DNA of 34,803 bases, taken from positions 1 to 34,803 of the forward strand of contig JANQMO010000017.1 in assembly GCA_028280025.1 (NCBI GenBank). The letters are read 5' to 3'. Each line of letters starts with the position of its first letter. The stretch's first letter is position 1. The stretch is from Chlorobium sp. Its GTDB lineage: Bacteria; Bacteroidota; Chlorobiia; Chlorobiales; Chlorobiaceae. The notes beneath the pieces are model-generated. The model did no database searches. It had not been told where the DNA came from and was given only the letters and a program-made list of their open reading frames with translations. Below, piece by piece: positions 14,838 to 22,611 of this stretch. Both the position numbers and the translations under genes were made by a program.

Positions 14838-15055
14838 TGAACGCTCTTTACAGATTGCACAAGGGCCGTTAACCTAATAACGTAATAAATCATAAGGCCG
14901 CCTCTACTATTTATTCCGCGATTTCAATTCCATCGTTGGCTCCGTTCGCCCTGTATCCAGATGCAATCGGGACTCATGACAATAAATAAAGGTTCCCATA
15001 ACTGATCCATTACACAAAAAAGGCGCAGTTCCCTTCCCGAAAGCGGGAACATGAT

Positions 15056-15084
15056 TTGCAAACCAAATCGATTTTGGTTATTGT
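15056..15084 (+). promoter_or_regulatory. Candidate sigma-70 promoter of thiC
   Basis: TTGCAA (15056-15061) and TATTGT (15079-15084) are separated by 17 nt, and a start near 15091 would suit the riboswitch at 15097. The spacer contains an inverted repeat, AACCAAA/TTTGGTT (15061-15079), that could be an operator. Each hexamer matches consensus at only four of six bases. Upstream (14838-15055) I see only a small GTTCCC/GGGAAC hairpin at 15028-15050. Confidence 0.3.
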
Positions 15085-15096
15085 GCCTACAGCGAA

Positions 15097-15187
15097 TCAT
15101 CTTAGGGGTGCTTTGCGGGGCAGGCCCGCGGGCTGAGAGTATACCCTTCTAACTTGATGCAGGTAATGCTGTCGCAAGAAAAGATGA
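15097..15187 (+). promoter_or_regulatory. TPP riboswitch (THI element)
   Basis: It contains the conserved AGGGGTGC, GGCTGAGAG, ATACCCTT and AACTTGATGCAGGTAATGC blocks of the thiamin pyrophosphate aptamer. P1 is TCATCTT (15097-15103) with AAGATGA (15181-15187). The 3' strand of P1 can instead be captured by GAAAAGAT pairing with ATCTTCTC downstream, suggesting a ligand-dependent switch. It lies about 95 nt upstream of thiC, so thiamin excess should lower ThiC synthesis. Confidence 0.93.
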
Positions 15188-15225
15188 AGCTTGTTGATCT
15201 TCTCATGCTTCTCTCTCCTTCGAAC

Positions 15226-15250
15226 GGAACCTGCCGGCAGTTTTTTTCCA
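15226..15250 (+). terminator. Possible riboswitch-controlled terminator
   Basis: GGAAC, CTGCCGGCAG (15231-15240) and then T7 and CC form a GC-rich inverted repeat followed by a T-run, 30 nt before the thiC start. The stem is short or needs a bulge, so termination is possible rather than clear. Confidence 0.4.
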
Positions 15251-15280
15251 TAGCATCTTCAGTATAGACACAAAAAAACC

Positions 15281-16972
15281 ATGACTAAAGCAGCGGATAA
15301 CCGTTTTTATCCTGAACAGCAGTTTTACGGGCCGGATTCGGCGAAAATCTATATCCAGGGCTCCTTACACCCCGTAAAAGTCGGCATGCGAAGTATCAAA
15401 TTCTCAAAACCATACCGGATTCAAGGCGAAGAATTTACAACATTCCCGCTCTACGACACCAGCGGCCCTTATTCTGATCCTTCTGCCGGACTCAGCCCTG
15501 CCAAAGGACTTCCCTGCACGCGTGACGAGTGGCACGACAGCAGAAACGATCTCGAAAACGCTCCTGTTTCCCTTCCTTCGCCAATGAACGGCAGAACCCC
15601 TCTCAGGGCAAAAGAGGGAAAGCCGGTCACACAGATGCACTTGGCACGCAAAGGCATCATCACTCCTGAAATGGAGTATGTCGCCATCAGGGAAAACCAG
15701 CAGCTTGAAACATGGATTGAAAAGTTTTCACTGAACGGACGCTCGTTCAAACCCGTCACGCCTGAATTCGTGAGGGAAGAAGTCGCCGCCGGAAGGGCGA
15801 TCATTCCGGCAAACATCAACCACCCTGAGCTTGAACCGATGATCATCGGCAAGAACTTCAGGGTCAAGATCAACGCCAATATCGGCAACTCGGCGCTCGG
15901 CTCGTCAATCGAGGAAGAGGTGGAAAAAGCAGTCTGGGCATGCCGCTGGGGTGCCGATACCGTTATGGACCTGAGCACCGGTGCGAACATCCATACAACC
16001 CGTGAGTGGATAATAAGAAACTCCCCGGTTCCCGTTGGCACCGTTCCTATCTACCAGGCTCTCGAAAAAGTTGACGGCATCGCCGAAGAACTGACCTGGG
16101 AACTCTATCGGGATACCCTTATCGAGCAGGCCCGACAGGGTGTCGACTATTTTACGATTCACGCCGGCATCCTCATCGACTTTCTCCTTGCAGCGGCAAG
16201 AAGAACCACCGGAATCGTTTCCCGGGGAGGCTCGATCATTGCCAAATGGTGCCGCGCGCACAACCGGGAAAACTTTCTCTATACCCATTTCGACGAGATC
16301 TGCGAAATCCTCCGCGCCTACGATATCGCAATCTCGATCGGAGATGCCCTGCGTCCCGGCTCCATCGCCGACGCGAACGACGAGGCACAGTTCAGCGAAC
16401 TGAAAACCCTTGGTGAACTGACGCTCAAAGCCTGGGGACATGACGTTCAGGTTATGATCGAAGGCCCCGGGCATGTCCCGATGAACCTGGTTGCCGAAAA
16501 CATGCAGAAGCAGTTCGAACTCTGCCACGGCGCGCCCTTCTATACCCTGGGCCCCCTGGTCACCGACATCGCCGCAGGGTACGACCATGTCAATTCCGCC
16601 ATCGGAGGGACACTGCTCGCAAGCCTCGGCTGCGCCATGCTCTGCTATGTCACGCCCAAGGAACACCTCGGCCTCCCCAACAAGGTCGATGTCAGGGAAG
16701 GGGTTATTGTCCACAAGCTTGCAGCCCATGCCGCCGACCTTGCCAAAGGAAGTCCTGTCGCATGGCTGCACGACAATCTGATGAGCAGCGCAAGGTATTC
16801 CTTTGCCTGGAACGACCAGTTCAACCTCTCTCTCGATCCGGAACAGGTCAGAAAAGTACATGCTGAAAGTACACCTGAACAGGATGGTAAAAATACAGAA
16901 GACAACTTCTGCACCATGTGCGGCCCCAACTTCTGTTCGATGAGAAAGGATCAGGAAATGCCGGGTAAATAG
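15281..16972 (+). CDS. thiC: Phosphomethylpyrimidine synthase ThiC
   Basis: ThiC is a radical SAM enzyme that rearranges aminoimidazole ribotide to 4-amino-5-hydroxymethyl-2-methylpyrimidine phosphate, the pyrimidine half of thiamin. The 563 residues match the usual length. The C-terminal cluster motif CTMCGPNFC (Cys544, Cys547, Cys552) has the ThiC-specific C-x2-C-x4-C order. Barrel signatures such as GADTVMDLSTG, EGPGHVPMN and GPLVTDIAAGYDH are intact. It is preceded by a TPP riboswitch and followed by a hairpin shared with convergent tpiA. It appears monocistronic. The ATG lacks a clear ribosome site. Confidence 0.97.
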   Translation: MTKAADNRFYPEQQFYGPDSAKIYIQGSLHPVKVGMRSIKFSKPYRIQGEEFTTFPLYDTSGPYSDPSAGLSPAKGLPCTRDEWHDSRNDLENAPVSLPSPMNGRTPLRAKEGKPVTQMHLARKGIITPEMEYVAIRENQQLETWIEKFSLNGRSFKPVTPEFVREEVAAGRAIIPANINHPELEPMIIGKNFRVKINANIGNSALGSSIEEEVEKAVWACRWGADTVMDLSTGANIHTTREWIIRNSPVPVGTVPIYQALEKVDGIAEELTWELYRDTLIEQARQGVDYFTIHAGILIDFLLAAARRTTGIVSRGGSIIAKWCRAHNRENFLYTHFDEICEILRAYDIAISIGDALRPGSIADANDEAQFSELKTLGELTLKAWGHDVQVMIEGPGHVPMNLVAENMQKQFELCHGAPFYTLGPLVTDIAAGYDHVNSAIGGTLLASLGCAMLCYVTPKEHLGLPNKVDVREGVIVHKLAAHAADLAKGSPVAWLHDNLMSSARYSFAWNDQFNLSLDPEQVRKVHAESTPEQDGKNTEDNFCTMCGPNFCSMRKDQEMPGK

Positions 16973-17000
16973 AGAGAAAAAAGCGCCATTCCTCAAAAAA

Positions 17001-17040
17001 CATAAGTCATATAGGTCCTATGTGTCCTATAGGACTTATG
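17001..17040. terminator. Hairpin between convergent thiC and tpiA
   Basis: CATAAGTC (17001-17008) pairs with GACTTATG (17033-17040). After one mismatch the stem continues with TATAGG/CCTATA, around a 10-nt loop. It is symmetric and suits bidirectional termination, although no long T-run follows. Confidence 0.55.
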
Positions 17041-17101
17041 GATTAAAATACGAATATAAACGAGCACGAGAACCAGCAAGCCATCTATGCCAGCCAACCA
17101 G

Positions 17102-17854
17102 CTAGCTTGCTGCCTTCACGATCGCCACGAAATCTTCGGCCTTGAGGCTCGCTCCTCCTATAAGGCCCCCGTCGATATTGGGCTTGGCAAAAAGCTCTGC
17201 AGCATTTGAAGGCTTGACACTGCCGCCGTACTGTATGCGAAGATGCCCGGCTGCAAGCTCACCATACATCTCACTGATGGTTCTTCGGATTGACGCATGC
17301 ACTTCCTCGGCCTGTTCCGGTGTTGCCGTCCTTCCCGTCCCGATTGCCCAGACGGGTTCATAGGCAAGAACAACCCCGCCAAGATCGCTGATGTCTTTCA
17401 GCCCCTGGCGCACCTGCTCTGTAACGACCTTCTCCGTGACACCGTTTTCACGTTCTTCGAGGGTTTCGCCAACGCACATGATGACCTGCATACCTTCGTC
17501 AAGCGCTTTTTTCAGCCTGAGGTTCACGGTTTGGTTGGTTTCACCGAAATACTGCCTGCGCTCGGAATGCCCGACGATAACATAGCCGCACCCGAGTGAA
17601 GCAAGCATGTGCACCGATACTTCACCGGTATATGCCCCATCGTCTTCAAAATGGCAATTCTGGGCTACAAGACGGATATCGCTCCATTCGACAACCTTCC
17701 CGACCTCGGTGAGCGCAGGAAATGGGGGAGCAATACCGACTTCACAGGTAACGATACCGTCATCGAGTTTTTCGAGAACTGCCGCGGCAAGCTCACCTGC
17801 TTCGGCAACCGTCTTGTTCATTTTCCAGTTACCAACAACGATTTTTTTTCGCAT
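17102..17854 (-). CDS. tpiA: Triosephosphate isomerase
   Basis: TpiA interconverts glyceraldehyde 3-phosphate and dihydroxyacetone phosphate in glycolysis and gluconeogenesis. The 250-residue TIM barrel has every catalytic residue: Lys11 in GNWKMNK, His96 in VGHSERR and Glu166 in AYEPVWAIGTG. The phosphate loops IQYGGSV and GGLIGGASL are also present. It begins 5 nt after the small Sm-like gene, which itself follows greA, so the three may be co-transcribed. It is convergent with thiC. Confidence 0.97.
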   Translation of the reverse strand: MRKKIVVGNWKMNKTVAEAGELAAAVLEKLDDGIVTCEVGIAPPFPALTEVGKVVEWSDIRLVAQNCHFEDDGAYTGEVSVHMLASLGCGYVIVGHSERRQYFGETNQTVNLRLKKALDEGMQVIMCVGETLEERENGVTEKVVTEQVRQGLKDISDLGGVVLAYEPVWAIGTGRTATPEQAEEVHASIRRTISEMYGELAAGHLRIQYGGSVKPSNAAELFAKPNIDGGLIGGASLKAEDFVAIVKAAS

Positions 17855-17859
17855 GATGA

Positions 17860-18084
17860 TTAATAATCGGTTACAATATCCCTGTAGATTCTCTCAATCT
17901 GCTCGAGAGGAAATCGATGTTTTCCCTTTCGGGCATCTCTCAGAACAACACCGGACTGATCGACCGATTCAATCCGGCCATGCCACACCCTGTCCTCTGT
18001 GGTTATGAGGTTTACTTCCTGGTCAACCAGATCGTTCGTTTCCCTGATCTGACCTGCGTTATAGACAACCTGACGTTTTCCCAT
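17860..18084 (-). CDS. Small Sm-like protein, 74 aa
   Basis: The peptide from LVDQEVNLITTEDRVWHG to FPLEQIERIYRD looks like a compact five-stranded beta barrel. The run RVWHGRIESVDQSGVVLRDA is reminiscent of the Sm1 half of LSm folds (a strand, a conserved Gly, then a (V/I)-(V/L)-L strand). Two such strands and a final FPLEQIERI complete the fold. RNA binding is therefore possible but unproven. It lies 23 nt after greA and 5 nt before tpiA. I do not know a named family for it. Confidence 0.6.
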   Translation of the reverse strand: MGKRQVVYNAGQIRETNDLVDQEVNLITTEDRVWHGRIESVDQSGVVLRDARKGKHRFPLEQIERIYRDIVTDY

Positions 18085-18107
18085 GGCTTTGCCGATATTT
18101 TGTGTGA

Positions 18108-18587
18108 CTATTTAACAAAAATCTCCAGTATCTCATAGTGAAGTTCCCCATTTGGAACATTTATCCGGACCTTTTCACCGACGGCCTTTCCAAGAAGGCT
18201 TCTGCCCACAGGTGAACGAACGGAAATTTTTCCCTGGTCCGTATCTGCTTCTTCGGATGAAACAAGCGTATATTCGATCACTTCTTCGTCGGCATCCAGG
18301 TTTTTCAATTTCACCGTTGTGAGAATATAGACCTTGTCGGTCCTTATATTTTTCGGATCGAGAATCGTCGCCCTCGACAGTTTGTTTTCGAGTTCACCGA
18401 TCCTGCCCTCCAACTGGCGCTGTTCCTCCCGTGCAGCTTCATATTCCGCGTTTTCGCTCAAGTCCCCATGAGCCCTTGCTTCGGCGATTTTTTCCAGAAC
18501 TTCCGCCCGAACTTCACTTGTAAGCCTCGACAACTCGTCTTTCAACCGGTTGTACCCTTCCTTTGTCAGGTAGACTCTCTCACTCAT
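18108..18587 (-). CDS. greA: Transcription elongation factor GreA
   Basis: GreA enters the RNA polymerase secondary channel and stimulates cleavage of backtracked RNA. The 159-residue protein has the standard N-terminal coiled coil (residues 10-75) with the tip motif HGDLSENAEY, where Asp42 and Glu45 hold the catalytic magnesium. The C-terminal FKBP-like domain (SPVGRSLLGKAVGEKVRI) is intact. It appears first in a small cluster with the Sm-like gene and tpiA. A CCCCTG/CAGGGG hairpin lies in its 5' leader. Confidence 0.97.
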   Translation of the reverse strand: MSERVYLTKEGYNRLKDELSRLTSEVRAEVLEKIAEARAHGDLSENAEYEAAREEQRQLEGRIGELENKLSRATILDPKNIRTDKVYILTTVKLKNLDADEEVIEYTLVSSEEADTDQGKISVRSPVGRSLLGKAVGEKVRINVPNGELHYEILEIFVK

Positions 18588-18610
18588 AGCGCTGTTGTTA
18601 ATATCAGGAG

Positions 18611-18627
18611 CCCCTGTTTTTCAGGGG
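18611..18627 (-). promoter_or_regulatory. Hairpin in the greA 5' region
   Basis: CCCCTG and CAGGGG form a perfect 6-bp stem with a T5 loop (A5 on the greA strand). It lies 24 nt upstream of the greA start and downstream of the degP terminator. It could be a leader structure affecting greA; no T-run follows on either strand. Confidence 0.3.
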
Positions 18628-18645
18628 AACTGCCTTTTCGTCAAT

Positions 18646-18681
18646 AAAAAAAGTAAAGCCAGCCATTCCTGCTGACTTTAC
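18646..18681 (-). terminator. Rho-independent terminator of degP
   Basis: Read on the minus strand, GTAAAGTCAGC pairs with GCTGGCTTTAC over 11 bp (one G-U) around a 7-nt loop. A run of seven T follows (the A-run at 18646-18652 on the plus strand). It lies 55 nt downstream of the degP stop. Confidence 0.85.
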
Positions 18682-18736
18682 CTCTATTCAATTATACAAA
18701 CAATGTACAACTCTCAACTCTGCCCGCAAAGCAGGT

Positions 18737-20245
18737 TCAGAGGTTAAATGCGAAATAGACATTGCTGCCGCCCCTCTCTATCAGCAGGAAAAGAAGATCC
18801 CCCTTCTTCATCTTGCCGACAATCGAGAGAAACTGTTTGTATGACGTTATGTTTTTCCTGTTCACCGCCTTGATGACATCCCCGCTGCGCAATCCTGCGC
18901 GGTATGCATTGCCGGAAGGATCGACATCGGAAACGACAACCTTGCCTGCGTCTGTTTTCAACCTGTACTTCGAAGCGATCTCCGGAGACATCGGCGCAGC
19001 ATTGAATCCAAGCAGATCGCTCATCTCCTGCGCCTGTTCCGCGGCTATCGGCTGATCAGGTATCTCCTGAAGTTTCACCATAAGGTTCCTGATCGAACCG
19101 TCCCGCCAGATGGTCACCTTGACTTTCGTTCCCGGCGGGGTGGCGGCGATGCTGTTCCGCAGCTCGATTGTATCCAGAACCTTTTTGTCGTCAAGCTTTA
19201 GAATAACATCCCCGGTCTTCAGACCCGCAGCCTTTGCCGGACTGTCGGGGACTACCGTACCGACCAGCACGCCTTCAGCATCTTTCAGTTTGAGGCCTTT
19301 GGCGATATTCTCATCGACATCCTGTATGGTCACCCCAAGCCATCCGCGGGTTACTTTTCCGCTTGTTATAAGAGACTGCATGATCTGGCGGGCCATATTC
19401 GACGGCACGGCAAACCCGATACCCTGAAAGCCGCCTGTTCGGCTGGCTATCGCCGTATTGATACCGACAAGCTCACCGTTGATGTTGACAAGCGGACCAC
19501 CGGAATTACCGGGATTGATCGCCGCATCGGTCTGAATAAAGTCTTCATAGTCGGCAAGACCGACATTGGCGCGGCCCTTTGCACTGACAATTCCCTGTGT
19601 CACGGTCCGTGCGAGTTTTTCTCCCAGCGGGCTTCCGATCGCAATGACCCATTCGCCGACGCGAAGAAGGTCACTGTCCCCGATGGCAATCGGCTTGAGG
19701 TTTTTCGCCTCGGTTTTAAGTACGGCAACATCGGTTTTCGGGTCGGTACCGATTACCTTTGCCTGAAGTTTACGGTTATCAGAAGTCCTGATATAGATAC
19801 TGTCAGCTTTGTCGACAACGTGATTGTTGGTCAGAATGTAACCGTCCTTGCTGACGATAACACCCGAGCCGAGACCGCGCAGCACCTCCTTGCGGCTATC
19901 GGGCCTCCCGTTGCCGGGTGACTGAAAAAAGTCATCGAACGGACTTCTGCCGAAAAGATCAAATGGCGAAACAAACCTCCGGTTCACGGTTTTTTCCGTA
20001 AAAATGGTCACAACCGAAGGTGTTGCCGACTCGGCAATATCAACGAAAGCCTGGTTAAAGTCCTTCAGAGTACGGATCGGCCTGTCCTGAAAGTTCTCGG
20101 CAGCTTCGGCCAGTTTGATAGTGTTGGAAACCGTAAGCTTGCTTTCCTTGTCCGGAAACGTAAATTCCAGGTTCGAGAATACGAGCCACCCGATGGCAAC
20201 ACCTGCCAGGATGAGAATCAGATAGGATGGTGTGTTCTTTTTCAT
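18737..20245 (-). CDS. degP: Periplasmic serine protease/chaperone DegP (HtrA family)
   Basis: DegP degrades or refolds damaged envelope proteins. The 502-residue protein starts with one membrane or signal segment (residues 7-24) that lacks an obvious cleavage site, so it may be anchored. The trypsin-like domain carries His142 (TNNHVV), Asp172 (KTDVAV) and Ser248 (NPGNSGGPL). Two PDZ domains follow, at about residues 295-385 and 410-490; the carboxylate-binding loop of the first is GWLGVTIQ. The LA-loop region (residues 88-118) is Phe- and Gly-rich. AGAAG-type spacing precedes the ATG. It lies 60 nt downstream of trpE and has its own terminator. Confidence 0.95.
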   Translation of the reverse strand: MKKNTPSYLILILAGVAIGWLVFSNLEFTFPDKESKLTVSNTIKLAEAAENFQDRPIRTLKDFNQAFVDIAESATPSVVTIFTEKTVNRRFVSPFDLFGRSPFDDFFQSPGNGRPDSRKEVLRGLGSGVIVSKDGYILTNNHVVDKADSIYIRTSDNRKLQAKVIGTDPKTDVAVLKTEAKNLKPIAIGDSDLLRVGEWVIAIGSPLGEKLARTVTQGIVSAKGRANVGLADYEDFIQTDAAINPGNSGGPLVNINGELVGINTAIASRTGGFQGIGFAVPSNMARQIMQSLITSGKVTRGWLGVTIQDVDENIAKGLKLKDAEGVLVGTVVPDSPAKAAGLKTGDVILKLDDKKVLDTIELRNSIAATPPGTKVKVTIWRDGSIRNLMVKLQEIPDQPIAAEQAQEMSDLLGFNAAPMSPEIASKYRLKTDAGKVVVSDVDPSGNAYRAGLRSGDVIKAVNRKNITSYKQFLSIVGKMKKGDLLFLLIERGGSNVYFAFNL

Positions 20246-20305
20246 CTTCTGCGTTATTTATTCATGGTAGTCGTGTCTGTATAAAACTGCTGCCTCACTA
20301 TAAGT

Positions 20306-21802
20306 TCATTCTTCTTCCAGTCCTTCAAGCGCTTCGACGGTTCGTAAGCCCGCCCTCATCTTGTTCATCGTCTCTTCATATTCATTCAGCGGCACGGAAT
20401 CGGCAACAATACCTCCCGCAGCCTGGAAATAAATCACATCGTCCTTGATAACCATGGTCCTTATGGCAATGGCCGTTTCGAGCTGACCGCGAAAATCGAT
20501 GAAACCGACAGCTCCGCCGTACAGCCCCCTTTTTTCTTCTTCGAGATCATAAATAATTTCCATTGCCCTCACCTTCGGCGCCCCGGTCAGGGTTCCGGCA
20601 GGGAAACAGGCCCAGAACGCATCAGTCGGAGAATAGTTGTCCTGCAGCTCGCCACGAACATTGCTGACGATATGCATGACGTGCGAATACCGTTCGATGA
20701 TCATCATTTCGTTGGTCTCTACCGTCCCTGTCTTTGCGATCCTTCCTATATCGTTGCGGCTCAGGTCGATCAGCATAAGATGCTCGGCAAGCTCCTTTTC
20801 ATCCGAAAGCAGATCCTTTTCGATAAGGGCATCCTCTTCAAAGGTTTTACCCCTGGGCCTTGTACCGGCAATCGGCCGTGTATCAACGATAGTGCGCCCG
20901 TTCTGGTCACAGCTGACCTTGACGAGAAGTTCGGGAGAAGAACCGACGATATGGAACTCGCCCATATCGAAATAGTACAGGTACGGAGAAGGGTTGATGG
21001 TACGCAGCATGCGGTAGACGTCAAAAGGCCTGGTATTCAGCTTTCGTCTGAGCCTCTGTGACACCTGGACCTGAAAGATGTCACCGGCCTTGATATGCTC
21101 TTTGGCAACAAGAACCTTGTCGAGATAATCCGCTTTGCGCGTGTTTGAAACAACCTCTTCAGGTTTTTCCCTGCAGAGCCGTATCTGGTCCCCCTCCAGG
21201 GGTTCAAGCATCCTCGCCCGAATGGCTTCTATCGCTTCCTCCGCCCTTTTTTTATCGTTTTCATCGAGATAATTGGCAACGATAAAAACCTTGTGCTTGA
21301 TATTGTCGAAAACGACCAGTTTGTCGCAGAACATCAGAAACACGTCGGGAAGCCCGGACGGATCAGGCTTGCTGGGCGAAGGAATACGTTCAACAAGATG
21401 CATGGTATCATAACTGAAAAAACCGAATGCTCCGGAAGTAATCATCGGGGATGAACCTACCGTGCAGGTATCCTCCTGGGAAGAACCAAACGCGTCGAGG
21501 CAGAGATCAATCACTTTTCTCAGGTCCTCTTCCCCTTCCAGAAGTTTCTCAAGCCCCCTGAAACGTTCATCCCTCACCGTGAGGATTTTTTCGCCGTCAA
21601 CAAACCCCCGGAGCAGTGCAACAGGATCGATCGCGATGTAGGAAAAACGCGCCAGCCGTTCTTCGCCTTCGACTGATTCGAGCAGGCAGGAGTATGCCTC
21701 ACGAAGTTTGAGATACACTGAAACAGGGGTTTCGGTATCCGCATGGACAGACTTGACAAGGGGATGAAGAACATAACCGGACTCACGACCAGAATTTGCC
21801 AT
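20306..21802 (-). CDS. trpE: Anthranilate synthase component I
   Basis: TrpE converts chorismate to anthranilate with the TrpG amidotransferase, the first committed step to tryptophan. The 498 residues show the feedback-tryptophan site LLES near residues 40-43. They also carry the chorismate-family motifs QVQVSQRL, GSSPELLVK, RPIAGTRPRG, HLMLIDLSRNDIGR and FPAGTLTGAPKVRAMEII. No trpG or other trp gene lies nearby, so the pathway is scattered, as is common in green sulfur bacteria. Repeat copy 2, which can form a long hairpin, lies 65 nt upstream. A T7 run follows the hairpin on the trpE strand, so it might act as an attenuator; no leader peptide with Trp codons was found. Confidence 0.95.
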   Translation of the reverse strand: MANSGRESGYVLHPLVKSVHADTETPVSVYLKLREAYSCLLESVEGEERLARFSYIAIDPVALLRGFVDGEKILTVRDERFRGLEKLLEGEEDLRKVIDLCLDAFGSSQEDTCTVGSSPMITSGAFGFFSYDTMHLVERIPSPSKPDPSGLPDVFLMFCDKLVVFDNIKHKVFIVANYLDENDKKRAEEAIEAIRARMLEPLEGDQIRLCREKPEEVVSNTRKADYLDKVLVAKEHIKAGDIFQVQVSQRLRRKLNTRPFDVYRMLRTINPSPYLYYFDMGEFHIVGSSPELLVKVSCDQNGRTIVDTRPIAGTRPRGKTFEEDALIEKDLLSDEKELAEHLMLIDLSRNDIGRIAKTGTVETNEMMIIERYSHVMHIVSNVRGELQDNYSPTDAFWACFPAGTLTGAPKVRAMEIIYDLEEEKRGLYGGAVGFIDFRGQLETAIAIRTMVIKDDVIYFQAAGGIVADSVPLNEYEETMNKMRAGLRTVEALEGLEEE

Positions 21803-21866
21803 AAATCAGCGCTATAAATGAGTAATTGAACAAAACAGACGCTTAAATAAATGAAAAAAACAGTAT

Positions 21867-21978
21867 CCTAAATTGAGCGATTGTCGAGCATGCCACAGAT
21901 GCAAGGCACAGGAAATGCCGCTGTAGTGATCTACCGCAAGTTTCCTGTAACGAAGCAGGTGTGGTATGATCGGCAATC
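21867..21978 (+). repeat. Structured intergenic repeat, copy 2
   Basis: It begins CCTAAATTGAGCGATTGTCG like copy 1 and ends at CGGCAATC. The ends pair over 19 positions, GATTGTCGAGCATGCCACA with TGTGGTATGATCGGCAATC, with one mismatch and two G-U pairs. The inner stem CAGGAAA/TTTCCTG differs from copy 1 by paired changes. It sits in the divergent region between trpE and the 144-aa gene. Confidence 0.65.
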
Positions 21979-22176
21979 CCGAAGGGTTTCAACAAATGCG
22001 GTTCTTTATCTATTTTCACGTTCACCCTGCAGATGAAGGATATTCTCTATAAAAATATAGTATAACAGATTGTCTTTGATAAACTTACTATTATTGAGCA
22101 TTTGTTGGAACGCTCAGTTTAGGAGTATCATAAAACAGAGAAAAGGCCCTGTAAACTTCCTCCAGACGCTATCAGT

Positions 22177-22611
22177 ATGGGCAACGCTCGATCACAAGGA
22201 AAACTGACATTTCTCAACTGGCTCCTGGCGCTGGCGCTTTCCCCGGGGATGCTGTTCCCGGCCGGGTACCTGGTCGTCTATCTTGCCACCAATGTCCATC
22301 TCAACAGTTCCTTCAAAGAGAACATGTCGCAGGAATTCCTTGCCGCTACCGAAAACCGGGTTTCCATCTCCATCGGAACAATGCGCGCCGGTCTGGACTT
22401 CCGCTCCGTAACGCTGCAGAAACTCGAGCTTAAACCTGCAGAAAACGTGTCACGACCGTCAGACAACGTTGCAATTCCCGCGCTTCGTATCGAGCAGCTC
22501 AACCTGTGCAACCTTCTCTTCGACAGAACATGCAGGGAACAGTCCGTAAAAACAATAACCCGCCAGATACTCAGGAATAATCGTACCGGAGTCATCGCGC
22601 ATCATCACTGA
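22177..22611 (+). CDS. Hypothetical single-pass membrane protein, 144 aa
   Basis: Residues 12-37 form a membrane helix (FLNWLLALALSPGMLFPAGYLVV). The rest, probably periplasmic, has the pattern ISIGTMRAGLDFRSVTLQKLELKP, which recalls the repeating strands of AsmA-like lipid-transfer proteins. The region around residue 95 (IPALRIEQLNLCNLLF) fits the same fold. A full AsmA protein would be much longer, so this could be a short relative or a truncated one. It overlaps the convergent lepB stop by 7 nt. Two cysteines (C111, C119) are near the end. Function is unknown. Confidence 0.55.
   Translation: MGNARSQGKLTFLNWLLALALSPGMLFPAGYLVVYLATNVHLNSSFKENMSQEFLAATENRVSISIGTMRAGLDFRSVTLQKLELKPAENVSRPSDNVAIPALRIEQLNLCNLLFDRTCREQSVKTITRQILRNNRTGVIAHHH

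Noticed and set aside
15905..16996. A 363-codon open frame antisense to thiC
   Set aside because: It mirrors thiC codon structure, has no family motif and no ribosome site; thiC is certain by its motifs.
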